From Zestosphaera sp. (GTDB lineage: Archaea > Thermoproteota > Thermoprotei_A > Sulfolobales > NBVN01): a stretch of DNA of 64,000 bases. The notes beneath the pieces are model-generated. The model was not told where the DNA came from and did no database searches. It saw only the letters and a program-made list of their open reading frames with translations. The stretch spans positions 62,001 to 126,000 of the forward strand of contig JAWBSH010000004.1 in the NCBI GenBank assembly GCA_038843015.1, written 5' to 3'. Made by a program: the position numbers and the translations under genes. The first letter of the stretch is position 1, and every line of letters starts with the position of its first letter. Positions 8,455 to 16,166 of the stretch are shown here, piece by piece.

Positions 8455-9580
8455 GAAATTTTCTTGCGTTTATTTTTGGGTACTCATAAGTTTTGGGTTT
8501 AGGCGGTTCTTCTTCGTACGAGAATTCTCTCAATATCCTGAGTATTGAGTTTTTAATATATTGGTCTGCTAGCCTAGAGTGATATATAACTCCTAGGCTT
8601 TCTGCCAGCATTTCTAAGATATGTAGTTCTCCTTTCTGTACGTGGAGATGCGGATTCCTAGACTCTACCTGTAGTATGTCTATGGTGTTTGGTAAAGCAC
8701 TGCACAAGCCTTCTCTCAAACCGATGTAACAAGTCTCGAGCAGGTGTACTAGCTCATATGTCTCTATAGCGTATTTCGAAGCAAAGCCCAGTATTTTTGC
8801 TAATTCTATACTCATAGCGTGTTCACCGCTATTACTGGTTTTTATTATGTCTGTCTCGAATTTTCTCCCTTTCGAGAGAGCGTTATTGAGCACGCTACTT
8901 ACTACGGCAGATACGCGCCCCCATCGCCTCAGAAGGAATTCTTCTCCGTACCAGCCTTTAAACCCCCACGAAATACGCACCATCTTATAGGGCGACCTAC
9001 TCATTGCTAGGGCTGTGTAATAGATTAGTGAATACTCGAGTACAGCGCCGGGGATGTAAATATCGCTGTCTACGTATCCAACATACTTAGAGTTAATACC
9101 TTCAGCGGCTAGAGTACCTATTAAGAGACCCTCGCCCTTACCATCCCTAACCAGTCCTTCAGACTCGTCTATCAGGTCAGGAACTTCACTCTTGAGTAAT
9201 TCCGCTATGAGTGGGTCTTTCTGATGTAACACTATTACAGACCTCCCTGATAGTTGGTGAATATTCTTAGCTATGTCGACTTCATTAGAGTAGACGTCAA
9301 GAGGCTTGGTTGAAGAATTAGAAACCACGATGAGAGGAGAGTGTAGGGGAACAGCACGGAGAACACCCTCTAAAACTAGGGGGTCCTCGTCTTTGACAGG
9401 AACAACTATAGCTGTTGATTCGGCAATCCTAGTTAAGTTCTCAGAAGTTAAGCCGAATGCGCCGTGCCTTTTCTCAAAGTCAATACCGTAGAGAGAGACC
9501 GTTCTAGTAACATCATATATTCTGACAGCTCCGTACGTCTCAAACTTAAACGGATACCTAATAAGCAACCTAACCCCCAC
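8405..9580 (-). CDS. mpgS: Mannosyl-3-phosphoglycerate synthase (GT55)
   Basis: This 391-residue glycosyltransferase transfers mannose from GDP-mannose to 3-phosphoglycerate, the first step of mannosylglycerate synthesis. Recognisable parts are the N-terminal RYPFKFETYGAVRIYDV stretch, a nucleotide-binding VVPVKDEDP segment, the donor-site loop GKGEGLLIGTLAAEG and the YVGYVDSDIYIPG acceptor/metal motif with D-S-D. The late part (EILSRSDVSIAHGF) overlaps the phosphatase gene, so the two form an operon read synthase first. The product is cytoplasmic and serves thermal and osmotic protection. The promoter should lie in the A+T-rich 9590-9720 region shared with the divergent ABC importer. Confidence 0.88.
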   Translation of the reverse strand: MGVRLLIRYPFKFETYGAVRIYDVTRTVSLYGIDFEKRHGAFGLTSENLTRIAESTAIVVPVKDEDPLVLEGVLRAVPLHSPLIVVSNSSTKPLDVYSNEVDIAKNIHQLSGRSVIVLHQKDPLIAELLKSEVPDLIDESEGLVRDGKGEGLLIGTLAAEGINSKYVGYVDSDIYIPGAVLEYSLIYYTALAMSRSPYKMVRISWGFKGWYGEEFLLRRWGRVSAVVSSVLNNALSKGRKFETDIIKTSNSGEHAMSIELAKILGFASKYAIETYELVHLLETCYIGLREGLCSALPNTIDILQVESRNPHLHVQKGELHILEMLAESLGVIYHSRLADQYIKNSILRILREFSYEEEPPKPKTYEYPKINARKFLDEILSRSDVSIAHGF

Positions 9581-9695
9581 ATACTATCGGGTGTACAGAA
9601 TTTAAAATTTTGTGTAACACTCAGAATAAGGGAGGGTTTACTCTTCTTTTTATTTACGACCACATTCATCTGAGTTATGACGTGTAATGGGTAAT

Positions 9696-9703
9696 ATTTA
9701 TAA
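9696..9703 (+). promoter_or_regulatory. TATA box before the liv-type importer operon
   Basis: ATTTATAA followed by GGGGG lies 37 to 44 bases before the TTG start at 9740. This leaves room for a transcript start near 9725 and the GGTGAT ribosome site at 9731. It fits the archaeal box A consensus. Confidence 0.5.
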
Positions 9704-9739
9704 GGGGGAAATCCTAGTTTTCTTATATGTGGTGATACT

Positions 9740-10627
9740 TTGGTAACGGCTGAATACGTCCTATTCGCAACTGTTACTGGAATCATGTTAGGAACTTTTT
9801 ACGGGCTAGCTACGGTCGGTCTCAGTTTTACTTTCGGGATCTTAAAAATTCTTAATAGCGGTCATGGGAGTTTAGTGATGATTGGGGCTTACATTAGTTA
9901 CTGGGGTTTCGCGTTGTTTGGACTCTCTCCACTGATCTCGGCTCTCCTAGCTTTCGCCGTAGGGTTCTTGATTGGATTAATACTGTATCAAGGTCTTATA
10001 TCACGCGTACTTGGCGGCCCCGAATTAATCTCGCTAGTCATAATGTTTGCTTTCGGCATTTTCTTGCAGGAAATAGCTAAGTTTTCTTGGGGGGCCTCAC
10101 CAAGAGGGTTTACGTTGGGTTTAGGGAGTGTCAACATATTCGGTTATGAGTATCCCTTAACACGCGTTATTGGAGGTGTGATTAGTGCGGCAATAGTTTT
10201 AGTACTTTATGTTTTCTTATTTAGGACTAAATCTGGAAACGCTATTAGGAGCGTCGTAGAAGACCCTGAAGGGGCTGCGTTATGTGGGGTTAACGTGAGC
10301 AGAGTTTACGCACTGAGTCTAGCTATAGCGCTCGGGTTGACTGTTGCTAGTGGAGCCTTATCAACCCTGTTTGTTTCAGGTGGTATAGAGCCTTATATGG
10401 GTGACCTCTACACTACTAGAGCTTTTGCGATAGCTGTTTTGGGAGGTCTTACGTCACCTTTCGGTTCTTTCTTAGCGGGTCTGCTTTTCGGCGTTTTCGA
10501 GAACCTCTCTTACATGACGCTGTCACTAGCTAATGTTGGGAATCCTTTCTCTATGACAAGATTCCTGACGTTCGCGATGATATTATTAGTGCTCCTAATA
10601 AGACCTCAAGGACTTTTGAAGAGGTGA
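9740..10627 (+). CDS. livH: Branched-chain amino acid ABC permease, LivH type
   Basis: This 295-residue polytopic permease begins with LATVGLSFTFGILKILNSGHGSL, broken only by membrane residues, which is the LivH N-terminal hallmark (GLNLIFGVLxxxNFAHG in relatives). VVEDPEGAALCGVNVSRVYALS is the cytoplasmic coupling loop that docks on the ATPase, and GGLTSPFGSFLAG is the conserved end motif. With LivM it forms the membrane channel of a hydrophobic amino acid or amide importer. The TTG start at 9740 follows GGTGAT by three bases, which decides it. Its end overlaps the start of livM by four bases (GTGA). Confidence 0.9.
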   Translation: MVTAEYVLFATVTGIMLGTFYGLATVGLSFTFGILKILNSGHGSLVMIGAYISYWGFALFGLSPLISALLAFAVGFLIGLILYQGLISRVLGGPELISLVIMFAFGIFLQEIAKFSWGASPRGFTLGLGSVNIFGYEYPLTRVIGGVISAAIVLVLYVFLFRTKSGNAIRSVVEDPEGAALCGVNVSRVYALSLAIALGLTVASGALSTLFVSGGIEPYMGDLYTTRAFAIAVLGGLTSPFGSFLAGLLFGVFENLSYMTLSLANVGNPFSMTRFLTFAMILLVLLIRPQGLLKR

Positions 10628-11631
10628 GGGTAGTGAATCTTAGAGTTCACAGGTCTTTACTCCTCTTACTACTACTCTCGGTTACGCTACTTTTTATCAG
10701 GGCCATAATTCCAGAGACTAGGCAGATCATATCGATATTATTTTTCTACATAGCACTTAGTGAAGTCTTCAACTTATTCACAGGCTTGACTCTCTACGTC
10801 TGTTTTGGTTACGTGGCTTTCGTCGCTTTAGGCATGTACGGCGGTGGAGCAACTATAAAGTATCTACTCTCAGCTCCTAATCCCCCACACCTAGGAGTAG
10901 TTCTTGTTTGCAGTTTTGCTGTAGCAGGGGCGCTCGCGTTAGTCCTGGCCTTAGCAGTTGGGTGGATAAGTATAAGGTTGAAGGGCGCGTACTTCGCTAT
11001 AGCAACTATAGGTCTTAACGAAGGACTTAAGAATTTAATAGAAGGAACTGGGATCTGGGGTGGTAGTAGCGGTCTCATAATAGCTAGTGACTTAATACAG
11101 GCTTACAACTACGAAACATTTATCTTCGTTACTACAGACCTTGCTGATTACCTTATCTTCGCAGTATATGTCGTTACGATAATGTGCATATACTTAGTAG
11201 TCAGGTCTAGGCTAGGTTATGGCTTGGCTGCTTTAAGAGAAGACGAGGAAGCAGCGAACGTTATGGGCGTAAACGTGGTGGGGTATAAGCTTGTCGTTTT
11301 CGTGATTAGCGCTACGCTCGCCGGTATGTTAGGAGCTGCTAAGATGATTAGAGATGTTGCTATATATCCTCCACAGGCGTTCGCAGTCTCCTACACTGTT
11401 GAGGCTATAGTGATATCAATGCTTGGTGGCTTAGGCACAGTCACAGGACCTGTAGTAGGTGGTTTAGTGTATGGTGTCCTAAAGTACATGCTCACAGTAA
11501 GTTTTCCAGGACTTCAACTACTAGCTTTAGCTCCGGCTCTCATGGTAATGTGTGTTGTGTTCCCCTACGGCGTGGTTGGATGGCTTAAGAGGAAGTTTAG
11601 GGGGAGTACAGTTGAGTCACTACTCATGTAG
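10624..11631 (+). CDS. livM: Branched-chain amino acid ABC permease, LivM type
   Basis: This 335-residue polytopic permease is the partner of LivH. It shows the LivM signatures LFTGLTLYVCFGYVAFVALG near the N terminus, GAYFAIATIGLNEGLKNL in the middle, and the ATPase-coupling loop LREDEEAANVMGVNVVGYKL. GGLGTVTGPVVGG is the usual distal motif. The first start is a GTG at 10624 overlapping the livH stop; the GTG at 10633 has a better spaced GAGGTGAG site and is a likely alternative. Six bases separate its stop from the next frame, so the operon is tight. Confidence 0.9.
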   Translation: MRVVNLRVHRSLLLLLLLSVTLLFIRAIIPETRQIISILFFYIALSEVFNLFTGLTLYVCFGYVAFVALGMYGGGATIKYLLSAPNPPHLGVVLVCSFAVAGALALVLALAVGWISIRLKGAYFAIATIGLNEGLKNLIEGTGIWGGSSGLIIASDLIQAYNYETFIFVTTDLADYLIFAVYVVTIMCIYLVVRSRLGYGLAALREDEEAANVMGVNVVGYKLVVFVISATLAGMLGAAKMIRDVAIYPPQAFAVSYTVEAIVISMLGGLGTVTGPVVGGLVYGVLKYMLTVSFPGLQLLALAPALMVMCVVFPYGVVGWLKRKFRGSTVESLLM

Positions 11632-11651
11632 TAAGTTTGGGGATGAGAGAA

Positions 11652-12389
11652 ATGAGTAGAAAAGAATTATTGAGACTCGTGAATGTCTCAAAGAGTTTCG
11701 GCGGTATCAAAGCACTTAATAACGTTAGCTTGACTATCGCGGAGGGTGAGAAGCTAGCTATAATAGGTCCTAACGGTGCCGGCAAAACAACACTCTTCAA
11801 CGCAATAAGCGGCGTTTTTGGCTTAGATTCTGGAAAGATATTCTATCTAGGCAAGGACATCACTAAATTACCGCCATTCAAGAGGAAGTATATCGGTATA
11901 TCTAGAGCTTTCCAGATACCAAGACCCTTCGCTGGAATGACTGTCTTAGATAACGTTGTTGTCGGAGCATTATTCTCTAAAGACATAAAGAGCATTAAGG
12001 AAGCTAGAGATAGAGCTGAGGAGATCCTATCTCTGGTTGGTTTACATAGCAAGAGAGACGAGCTGGCTCTGAACCTGACATCACCTGAGAAGAAGTTATT
12101 AGAGCTAGCTAGAGCTTTAGCTCCCAGACCAAAGCTATTACTACTTGACGAGATAGTGGCTGGAATCCCACCAGCAGAAGTTGATAAGATAATGAGCTTA
12201 GTTGTTAAGATCTCAGAGCAAGAGAATATATCTGTAGTGGCGCTGGTAGAACACGTCATGAGGGTGTTAAAGTATGTTGAAAGAGCCGTTTTCCTGCATG
12301 AAGGTCGAGTGATGATGGATGACACTCCAGACAAGGTTCTTAATAGTGAAGTAGTGAGAGACATATATTTGGGGAAGGTGTATGAGTGA
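11652..12389 (+). CDS. livG: ABC transporter ATPase, LivG type
   Basis: This is a cytoplasmic ATPase of about 245 residues powering the LivHM channel. Walker A is GPNGAGKTT (about residues 39-47 from this start), the Q-loop lies in SRAFQIPRPF, Walker B is LLLLDE, and the switch histidine lies in ALVEHVM. LivG proteins have a relaxed signature; here it reads NLTSPEKK instead of LSGGQ, and the residue after the catalytic Glu is Ile rather than Pro. The frame opens at a TTG at 11637, but GGGGATGA at 11640-11647 places the ribosome site for the ATG at 11652, chosen here. Its end overlaps livF by eight bases. Confidence 0.9.
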   Translation: MSRKELLRLVNVSKSFGGIKALNNVSLTIAEGEKLAIIGPNGAGKTTLFNAISGVFGLDSGKIFYLGKDITKLPPFKRKYIGISRAFQIPRPFAGMTVLDNVVVGALFSKDIKSIKEARDRAEEILSLVGLHSKRDELALNLTSPEKKLLELARALAPRPKLLLLDEIVAGIPPAEVDKIMSLVVKISEQENISVVALVEHVMRVLKYVERAVFLHEGRVMMDDTPDKVLNSEVVRDIYLGKVYE

Positions 12390-13104
12390 GGTAATCCTCA
12401 AAGCAGAAAACATTGAAGCTGGGTATAAAGGAGTTCAAGTGCTTTGGGGTACTACTGTAAACGTCAATAAAAATGAGATAGTCGCGGTATTGGGTCCTAA
12501 CGGTGCCGGCAAAACAACACTCCTCAAATCAATCATAGGTCTTCTAAAGATTTGGGGAGGGTCTATAAAACTCTTGAATGAGGAGATATCTAGACTTCCA
12601 ATACACGAGAGAGTAAAGAGAGGGATTGCGTTAGTACCTGAAGGAAGGAAGTTATTTCCTAATATGACTGTCGAAGAGAACTTGATCATGGGTGCTTACC
12701 TCTACAACATCAAGAGAAATAAGGAGATACAAAATATTATTGAGATAGTCTATAGTTTATTTCCTATCTTAAAAGAAAGACGTACTCAGAAAGCCGGAAC
12801 GCTAAGTGGCGGGCAACAACAAATGCTCGCTATAGGGAGAGCCTTGATGACAAACCCGAAAATATTGTTGTTAGATGAACCGACGTTAGGGCTCTCACCT
12901 AAGCTTGCTAACGAGGTGCTTGAAACAGTTATTAAGCTCCGTAAAGAGCTCGGCATTTCAGTCTTGCTAGTAGAGGAGAAAGTCTTACTTGCTACGCGTG
13001 TGGCAGACAGGATATACTTAATAAATCAGGGGAGGATCGAACACGAGGTGCTAAAGAGCGACTTCGAGAGAGATGAGCTACTGTATAAGTATTTAGGTCT
13101 CTAA
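12382..13104 (+). CDS. livF: ABC transporter ATPase, LivF type
   Basis: This 240-residue ATPase is the second motor subunit of the importer. It has Walker A GPNGAGKTT near residue 33, the LivF-specific ALVPEGRKLFPNMTVEENL around the Q-loop, a canonical LSGGQQQ signature and Walker B LLLDEPTLGLSP. The nucleotide sequence around Walker A (CCTAACGGTGCCGGCAAAAC) is identical to the livG copy. This shared stretch may reflect codon preference or gene conversion. It starts inside the end of livG and is followed 60 bases later by the binding protein. Confidence 0.92.
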   Translation: MSEVILKAENIEAGYKGVQVLWGTTVNVNKNEIVAVLGPNGAGKTTLLKSIIGLLKIWGGSIKLLNEEISRLPIHERVKRGIALVPEGRKLFPNMTVEENLIMGAYLYNIKRNKEIQNIIEIVYSLFPILKERRTQKAGTLSGGQQQMLAIGRALMTNPKILLLDEPTLGLSPKLANEVLETVIKLRKELGISVLLVEEKVLLATRVADRIYLINQGRIEHEVLKSDFERDELLYKYLGL

Positions 13105-13175
13105 CACTCGAGATTTTCAAGACGTCTCAATCAAGTTTATTAACCCCAGGATTCTTATTCTTATTGTGGTGTTCC

Positions 13176-14483
13176 ATGGCTTTGAAACCAACAGTAATTA
13201 TAGCACTAATACTTGTTGTCGTAGTAGTTGCGGGATTGCTCTACTGGTACTTTGTCATGATGCCTTCCACACCAACTACGGAAATACCTGACAAGATAAC
13301 GGTCGGTTTGACTTTAGGGCTTTCGGGAGCATACTCTTACGCTTCACATCAGGGTCTCTGGGGTATTCAAGCAGCTATTAAGTGGGTTAATGATGTTTAT
13401 GGTGGTATTAAGATAGGTAATAAGGCTGTGAAGATAGAGTTGAAGTATTATGATGATCAATCTAATAAAGAGCTTGTATCAAGTCTTTATGAGCAATTAA
13501 TTAACGTTGATAAGGTAGACTTCTTGCTAGGTCCTTACGGGTCTCCCTTAGTGATGGTTGCGGCTCCCGTAGCTGCCAGATACAATAAGACTATGATTAA
13601 CTGGATGGGCACGGGTGACGTAATACATGAGCAAGGCTATAAGAATCTAGTAATGGTTTCAACACACTCTAGCTATCAGATGAGGTCCGCAATAAATATG
13701 ATTAAAACTTTAGATCCCAACGCCACGATAGCAGTGATATTCAAGGAAGATGAGCATAATAGGTACTTAGCTAGGGGGGCTCTCGATGAAGCCCGAAAAC
13801 TTGGCTTAAGTGTAGTGTTTAATAAGTCTTATCCAATAGATATTAGAGACTTTACCCCAATATTCACAGAGATGGCTGCGAAAAAACCTGATGTGATCAT
13901 TATATGTCCTCACGAAGCCGACGGCATACTAGCTGCTCAGCAACTCGCCGAACTCAACATAAACGCTAAGCTCATGATCATGGGTTTCGTCCCCAGTCTC
14001 AAATCATTTAGAGACGCTCTAGGTAACTTAGCTGAGGGATGGGCAGGAACTAATCAGTGGACGTATGGTGCCTCTTACACTCCTGATGACGCTCAGGCTT
14101 TAGGGTATGAGTGGTTCGGACCTACTGAGGATAAGTTCCTTGAACTATATAATCAAGTAGCTGATCCAGGCCAGTTCCCATCAGAACATGCTGGTGCTGG
14201 CGCTGCTGCGATACTAGTCTTAGCTAGAGCTATAGAGAAAGCACAGAGTCTCGATCAGAGCGCTGTCAGGAGCGCGCTAAACACTATGAAGCTAGCTACT
14301 TTCTATGGGCTCTATCAGATAGACCCGATTACCGGAAAGCAAATAGCTCATATCGAAATACTATCTCAGTGGCAGGGAGGCAAATTTGTGGCTATATGGC
14401 CTCCGGAAATCGCTACATCGCAACCAGTTTACCCCATACCCACGTGGGATGAAAAGAGACAAGGTGCGCAAGCACTCCCATAA
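13176..14483 (+). CDS. livK: ABC importer substrate-binding protein, LivK type
   Basis: This extracellular binding protein of about 435 residues has a single N-terminal membrane anchor (IIALILVVVVVAGLLYWYF), then a threonine/proline linker and a type I periplasmic-binding fold. IPDKITVGLTLGLSGAYSYA is the first strand and loop, YYDDQSNKE the conserved 'DDQ' segment and GPYGSPLVMVAAPVAARYN the ligand-hinge segment. There is no lipobox cysteine, so anchoring by the uncleaved helix is likely. GTGGTG before the ATG at 13176 selects that start over an upstream TTG at 13164. Clustered with LivHMGF, it captures a hydrophobic amino acid, amide or similar solute; the ligand cannot be read from sequence. 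Confidence 0.88.
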   Translation: MALKPTVIIALILVVVVVAGLLYWYFVMMPSTPTTEIPDKITVGLTLGLSGAYSYASHQGLWGIQAAIKWVNDVYGGIKIGNKAVKIELKYYDDQSNKELVSSLYEQLINVDKVDFLLGPYGSPLVMVAAPVAARYNKTMINWMGTGDVIHEQGYKNLVMVSTHSSYQMRSAINMIKTLDPNATIAVIFKEDEHNRYLARGALDEARKLGLSVVFNKSYPIDIRDFTPIFTEMAAKKPDVIIICPHEADGILAAQQLAELNINAKLMIMGFVPSLKSFRDALGNLAEGWAGTNQWTYGASYTPDDAQALGYEWFGPTEDKFLELYNQVADPGQFPSEHAGAGAAAILVLARAIEKAQSLDQSAVRSALNTMKLATFYGLYQIDPITGKQIAHIEILSQWQGGKFVAIWPPEIATSQPVYPIPTWDEKRQGAQALP

Positions 14484-14517
14484 AAATATTAGAAGAAACT
14501 AACCAAGAATATTAATA

Positions 14518-14541
14518 AAATTTATTTTTTATTTTTTCTGC
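14518..14541 (+). terminator. T-rich terminator after the liv-type operon
   Basis: Several runs of four to six T (TTTATTTTTTATTTTTTCTGC) follow the binding-protein gene by about 35 bases. Archaeal RNA polymerase stops at such T tracts without needing a hairpin. The tract also separates the operon from the tRNA gene on the other strand. Confidence 0.5.
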
Positions 14542-14601
14542 TTAAACAGTAAGCAATACTTACTTAGTATTCTTAACAAGAGTAATTGAACGGTTAGCTT
14601 G

Positions 14602-14695
14602 TGGAGCCGGGGGCGGGATTCGAACCCGCGAGATAACGGGTATCGACTACTGAACCACTGCAGCCCGCCGCCTTAGACCGCTCGGCCACCCCGGC
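14602..14695 (-). tRNA. tRNA-Cys (GCA) with a 16-base intron
   Basis: On the minus strand the acceptor arms GCCGGGG and CCCCGGC pair fully, the discriminator is U73 (a cysteine identity base) and CCA is encoded (14602-14604). The D arm reads GCCGAGCGGTCTAAGGC and the T arm GCGGG-TTCGAAT-CCCGC. The anticodon stem GCGGG/CCCGT is interrupted after G37: the loop is CT-GCA-G, then about 16 bases (14642-14657), then A38. The intron can fold as a four-pair GGTT/AGTC helix with a CAGT loop between short bulges, close to the bulge-helix-bulge splicing motif. The exact splice bonds could shift by a base. Anticodon GCA and U73 rule out Leu or Ser despite the long-looking D arm. Confidence 0.88.
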
Positions 14696-14783
14696 CAATT
14701 AAGTAGTGATTACCAAAAATTTAAATTTTGATGATAGTTTGTGTGAAGCAGTATTTAAGACTAGGTAACGTATTCTTAACTGA

Positions 14784-15377
14784 ATGTATAATGAGGTGTG
14801 TGTATTGCCTTATAGTGTTGGCTGTTTAGCCGAGGTTTTGAAGAGGCTTGACGCCGGAGGCATTAAGGGGGTTATTATCGGTAGCACAGTGTATGCTCTA
14901 AGACTAGAGTTGAGGGAGCTAGAAGATGATGTAGACTTATTCACTACGACTCTTTCTCCAGTATTCGATGAAGATATTGTTTTTAAGGTGGCTGAAAAAA
15001 TTGGTTGTCAAGTAGGTAGTACTGAGTGGGGCACTCCTAGTCTTGAGTGTGCTTTGAGCAGTGAGTGCGTTGTGTTGGTAGAGTTGTACGAGAATATACA
15101 TGACTTCTACGTGCCCCCTGAAATGCTGGAGGAAGCTGAAACCTTGAAACTCGGGGAAGTTGAGGTGAGAGTACTCAAGATTGAAGACTACATAATACTT
15201 AAAGCAAGAGCTGGCAGAGAACAAGATATGGAGACGTTAAGCTATATTAGCGACCTCATTAAAAGTAAAGACTTAAAAGTAGATTTCAAGATCTTAAGTG
15301 AGAGACTGAATTTATTTGATGAAGACGAACAAAAACTAATTATGCGGAGGCTCAACACCGTAAGCATAAAGATTTAA
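14784..15377 (+). CDS. Nucleotidyltransferase-like protein (DUF6036/AbiEii-like)
   Basis: This 197-residue protein opens with a nucleotidyltransferase-like core. VIIGSTVYALRLELRELEDDVDLF matches the pattern G-S-x(n)-D-x-D that holds the two metal-binding acids, though the second motif is loose. A later KIEDYIILKARAGREQDMETL stretch matches the helical segment typical of the DUF6036/AbiEii-type nucleotidyltransferases. Such proteins transfer nucleotides to RNA or protein and occur alone or as toxins; no antitoxin-like partner is adjacent. The ATG at 14784 is the first start, but GAGGTG at 14793 favours the TTG at 14805. Function is not known. Confidence 0.6.
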   Translation: MYNEVCVLPYSVGCLAEVLKRLDAGGIKGVIIGSTVYALRLELRELEDDVDLFTTTLSPVFDEDIVFKVAEKIGCQVGSTEWGTPSLECALSSECVVLVELYENIHDFYVPPEMLEEAETLKLGEVEVRVLKIEDYIILKARAGREQDMETLSYISDLIKSKDLKVDFKILSERLNLFDEDEQKLIMRRLNTVSIKI

Positions 15378-15411
15378 CTTACGATTAAGCTTCCTTAATC
15401 ATCAATCTAAG

Positions 15412-15579
15412 CTACTTTCTAACACCTATTTTCTTCTTCTTAGGTCTTAGAGACTTACTCCTGCACCTTCTGCACTTAGTAGCTCCCGGAGGGTTTAGTG
15501 CGCCACATCTCCTGCAGACGAGTTTATTAAGTACTCTCGCCTCAACGATCTTCATTGCTTCAGGGTCTGTTATCGGCAT
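15412..15579 (-). CDS. rpl40e: 50S ribosomal protein L40e
   Basis: This 55-residue basic protein is encoded on the minus strand. It carries the zinc ribbon of L40e: C22-x2-C25 (VCRRCGA) and C36-x2-C39 (KCRRCRS), followed by the lysine-rich tail SLRPKKKK and a short C terminus. The start [16 protein letters not shown] is typical for the archaeal protein. GGTG lies six bases before the ATG at 15579. It is a component of the large ribosomal subunit and, unlike the eukaryotic homologue, is not fused to ubiquitin. It is convergent with the nucleotidyltransferase-like gene. Confidence 0.93.
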   Translation of the reverse strand: MPITDPEAMKIVEARVLNKLVCRRCGALNPPGATKCRRCRSKSLRPKKKKIGVRK

Positions 15580-15687
15580 CTTGACACCTTAATAGATTCT
15601 TTAAACAAGACTTAAAAAGCGTTAACACGACTCTCAGTGAGCGAAGCCTCTAGCGTTCTAATCAGAAGACATGACTGTCTGCGTGTT

Positions 15688-15884
15688 ACTTAGTTTTTGG
15701 TTTTTCGGTTGTTTGGGTTATTTCCGCGGGTTTCAGGAATCGACATATTAAGGTATATAAATAACTGAGTTTTTAGTGACTGGGATCCGGCAACTCCCTG
15801 GAGCCGTAAGCGGGGAGAACGGGGACAAACAGGTGGGATGAACCCGTGTCCAGAAAAACCAAAACAACCAAAATAACTAAAATA
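15688..15884 (+). ncRNA. Candidate structured small RNA A between T-rich and A-rich arms
   Basis: A T/G-rich arm (15688-15723) and a complementary A/C-rich arm (15853-15884) enclose a G+C-rich core at 15782-15852 that stands out from its A+T-rich surroundings. In the core, CTCCCTG (15794-15800) pairs with CGGGGAG (15811-15817) over a 10-base loop GAGCCGTAAG. GGAC (15823-15826) and GTCC (15848-15851) close a second domain with an inner GGG/CCC hairpin. A TATA box sits inside the arms at the right distance for a start near 15782. No protein frame fits. This resembles neither SRP nor RNase P RNA and lacks clean C/D boxes. Boundaries are inferred. Confidence 0.5.
15754..15761 (+). promoter_or_regulatory. 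TATA box of candidate small RNA A
   Basis: TATATAAA lies 25 bases before the point where sequence switches from A+T-rich to G+C-rich (about 15782). This is the expected distance from box A to a transcript start. The whole upstream module, including a T-rich stretch, recurs at 18127-18202. Confidence 0.5.
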
Positions 15885-15916
15885 GCATAGCTAATGGGCA
15901 CGGGCAACCACTAAAA

Positions 15917-15950
15917 CTGACTTCCCCACTCTTTAAAGCGAGGCTTTCAA
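15917..15950 (-). repeat. Dispersed TnpB-type end element (RE2)
   Basis: On the minus strand it reads TTGAAAGCCTCGCTTTAAAG then AGTGGGGAAGTCAG, matching the family consensus over its whole length with a shortened GGAGG run. CTCGCTTT and AAAGAGTG pair in part, giving the hairpin. It lies just downstream of candidate RNA A on the opposite strand. Confidence 0.55.
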
Positions 15951-16004
15951 ACACAGTTTAAGTTTAGTTTAATAATTATGTACGGGATTTCTTTAAGAGG
16001 GTTG

Positions 16005-16148
16005 GGTGGTTGTTTCTTTTTGGTTTTTTCTAGGGTTTGTGAAAATTGTGAATGTGGTGGTTCAGGGTTTCCGAGACTTACGGCAGTTCGTGGGGAAGGG
16101 CTCAGGGATACCTTGATTAATCACCACAGAGAAACAAACAAAAACCTC
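16005..16148 (-). ncRNA. Candidate structured small RNA C with conserved 38-base block
   Basis: T-rich and A-rich arms (16005-16034 and 16130-16148 on the plus strand) flank a core closed by GTGGTG (16054-16059) and CACCAC (16122-16127). Inside, an 11-base helix (16062-16072 with 16106-16116) has ten pairs, G-T wobbles included. Read on the minus strand, 16061-16100 shares a block with 5834-5871 (CGAACT, CCGT, AGTCT, GGAAACCCT). The minus strand is therefore the more likely sense. It lies directly after the NusA-like gene on that strand, so it could be a separate RNA or a structured 3' end of that message. A 77-codon plus-strand frame over it shows no protein character. Confidence 0.45.
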
Positions 16149-16166
16149 AAGATAAGAAGCGATCTG

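Noticed and set aside
14602-14695. tRNA-Leu or tRNA-Ser (type II)
   Set aside because: The extra length is explained by an intron after G37; anticodon GCA and U73 identify cysteine.
15782-15852. SRP RNA or RNase P RNA
   Set aside because: Too short, and the conserved SRP helix 8 loop and RNase P core motifs are absent.
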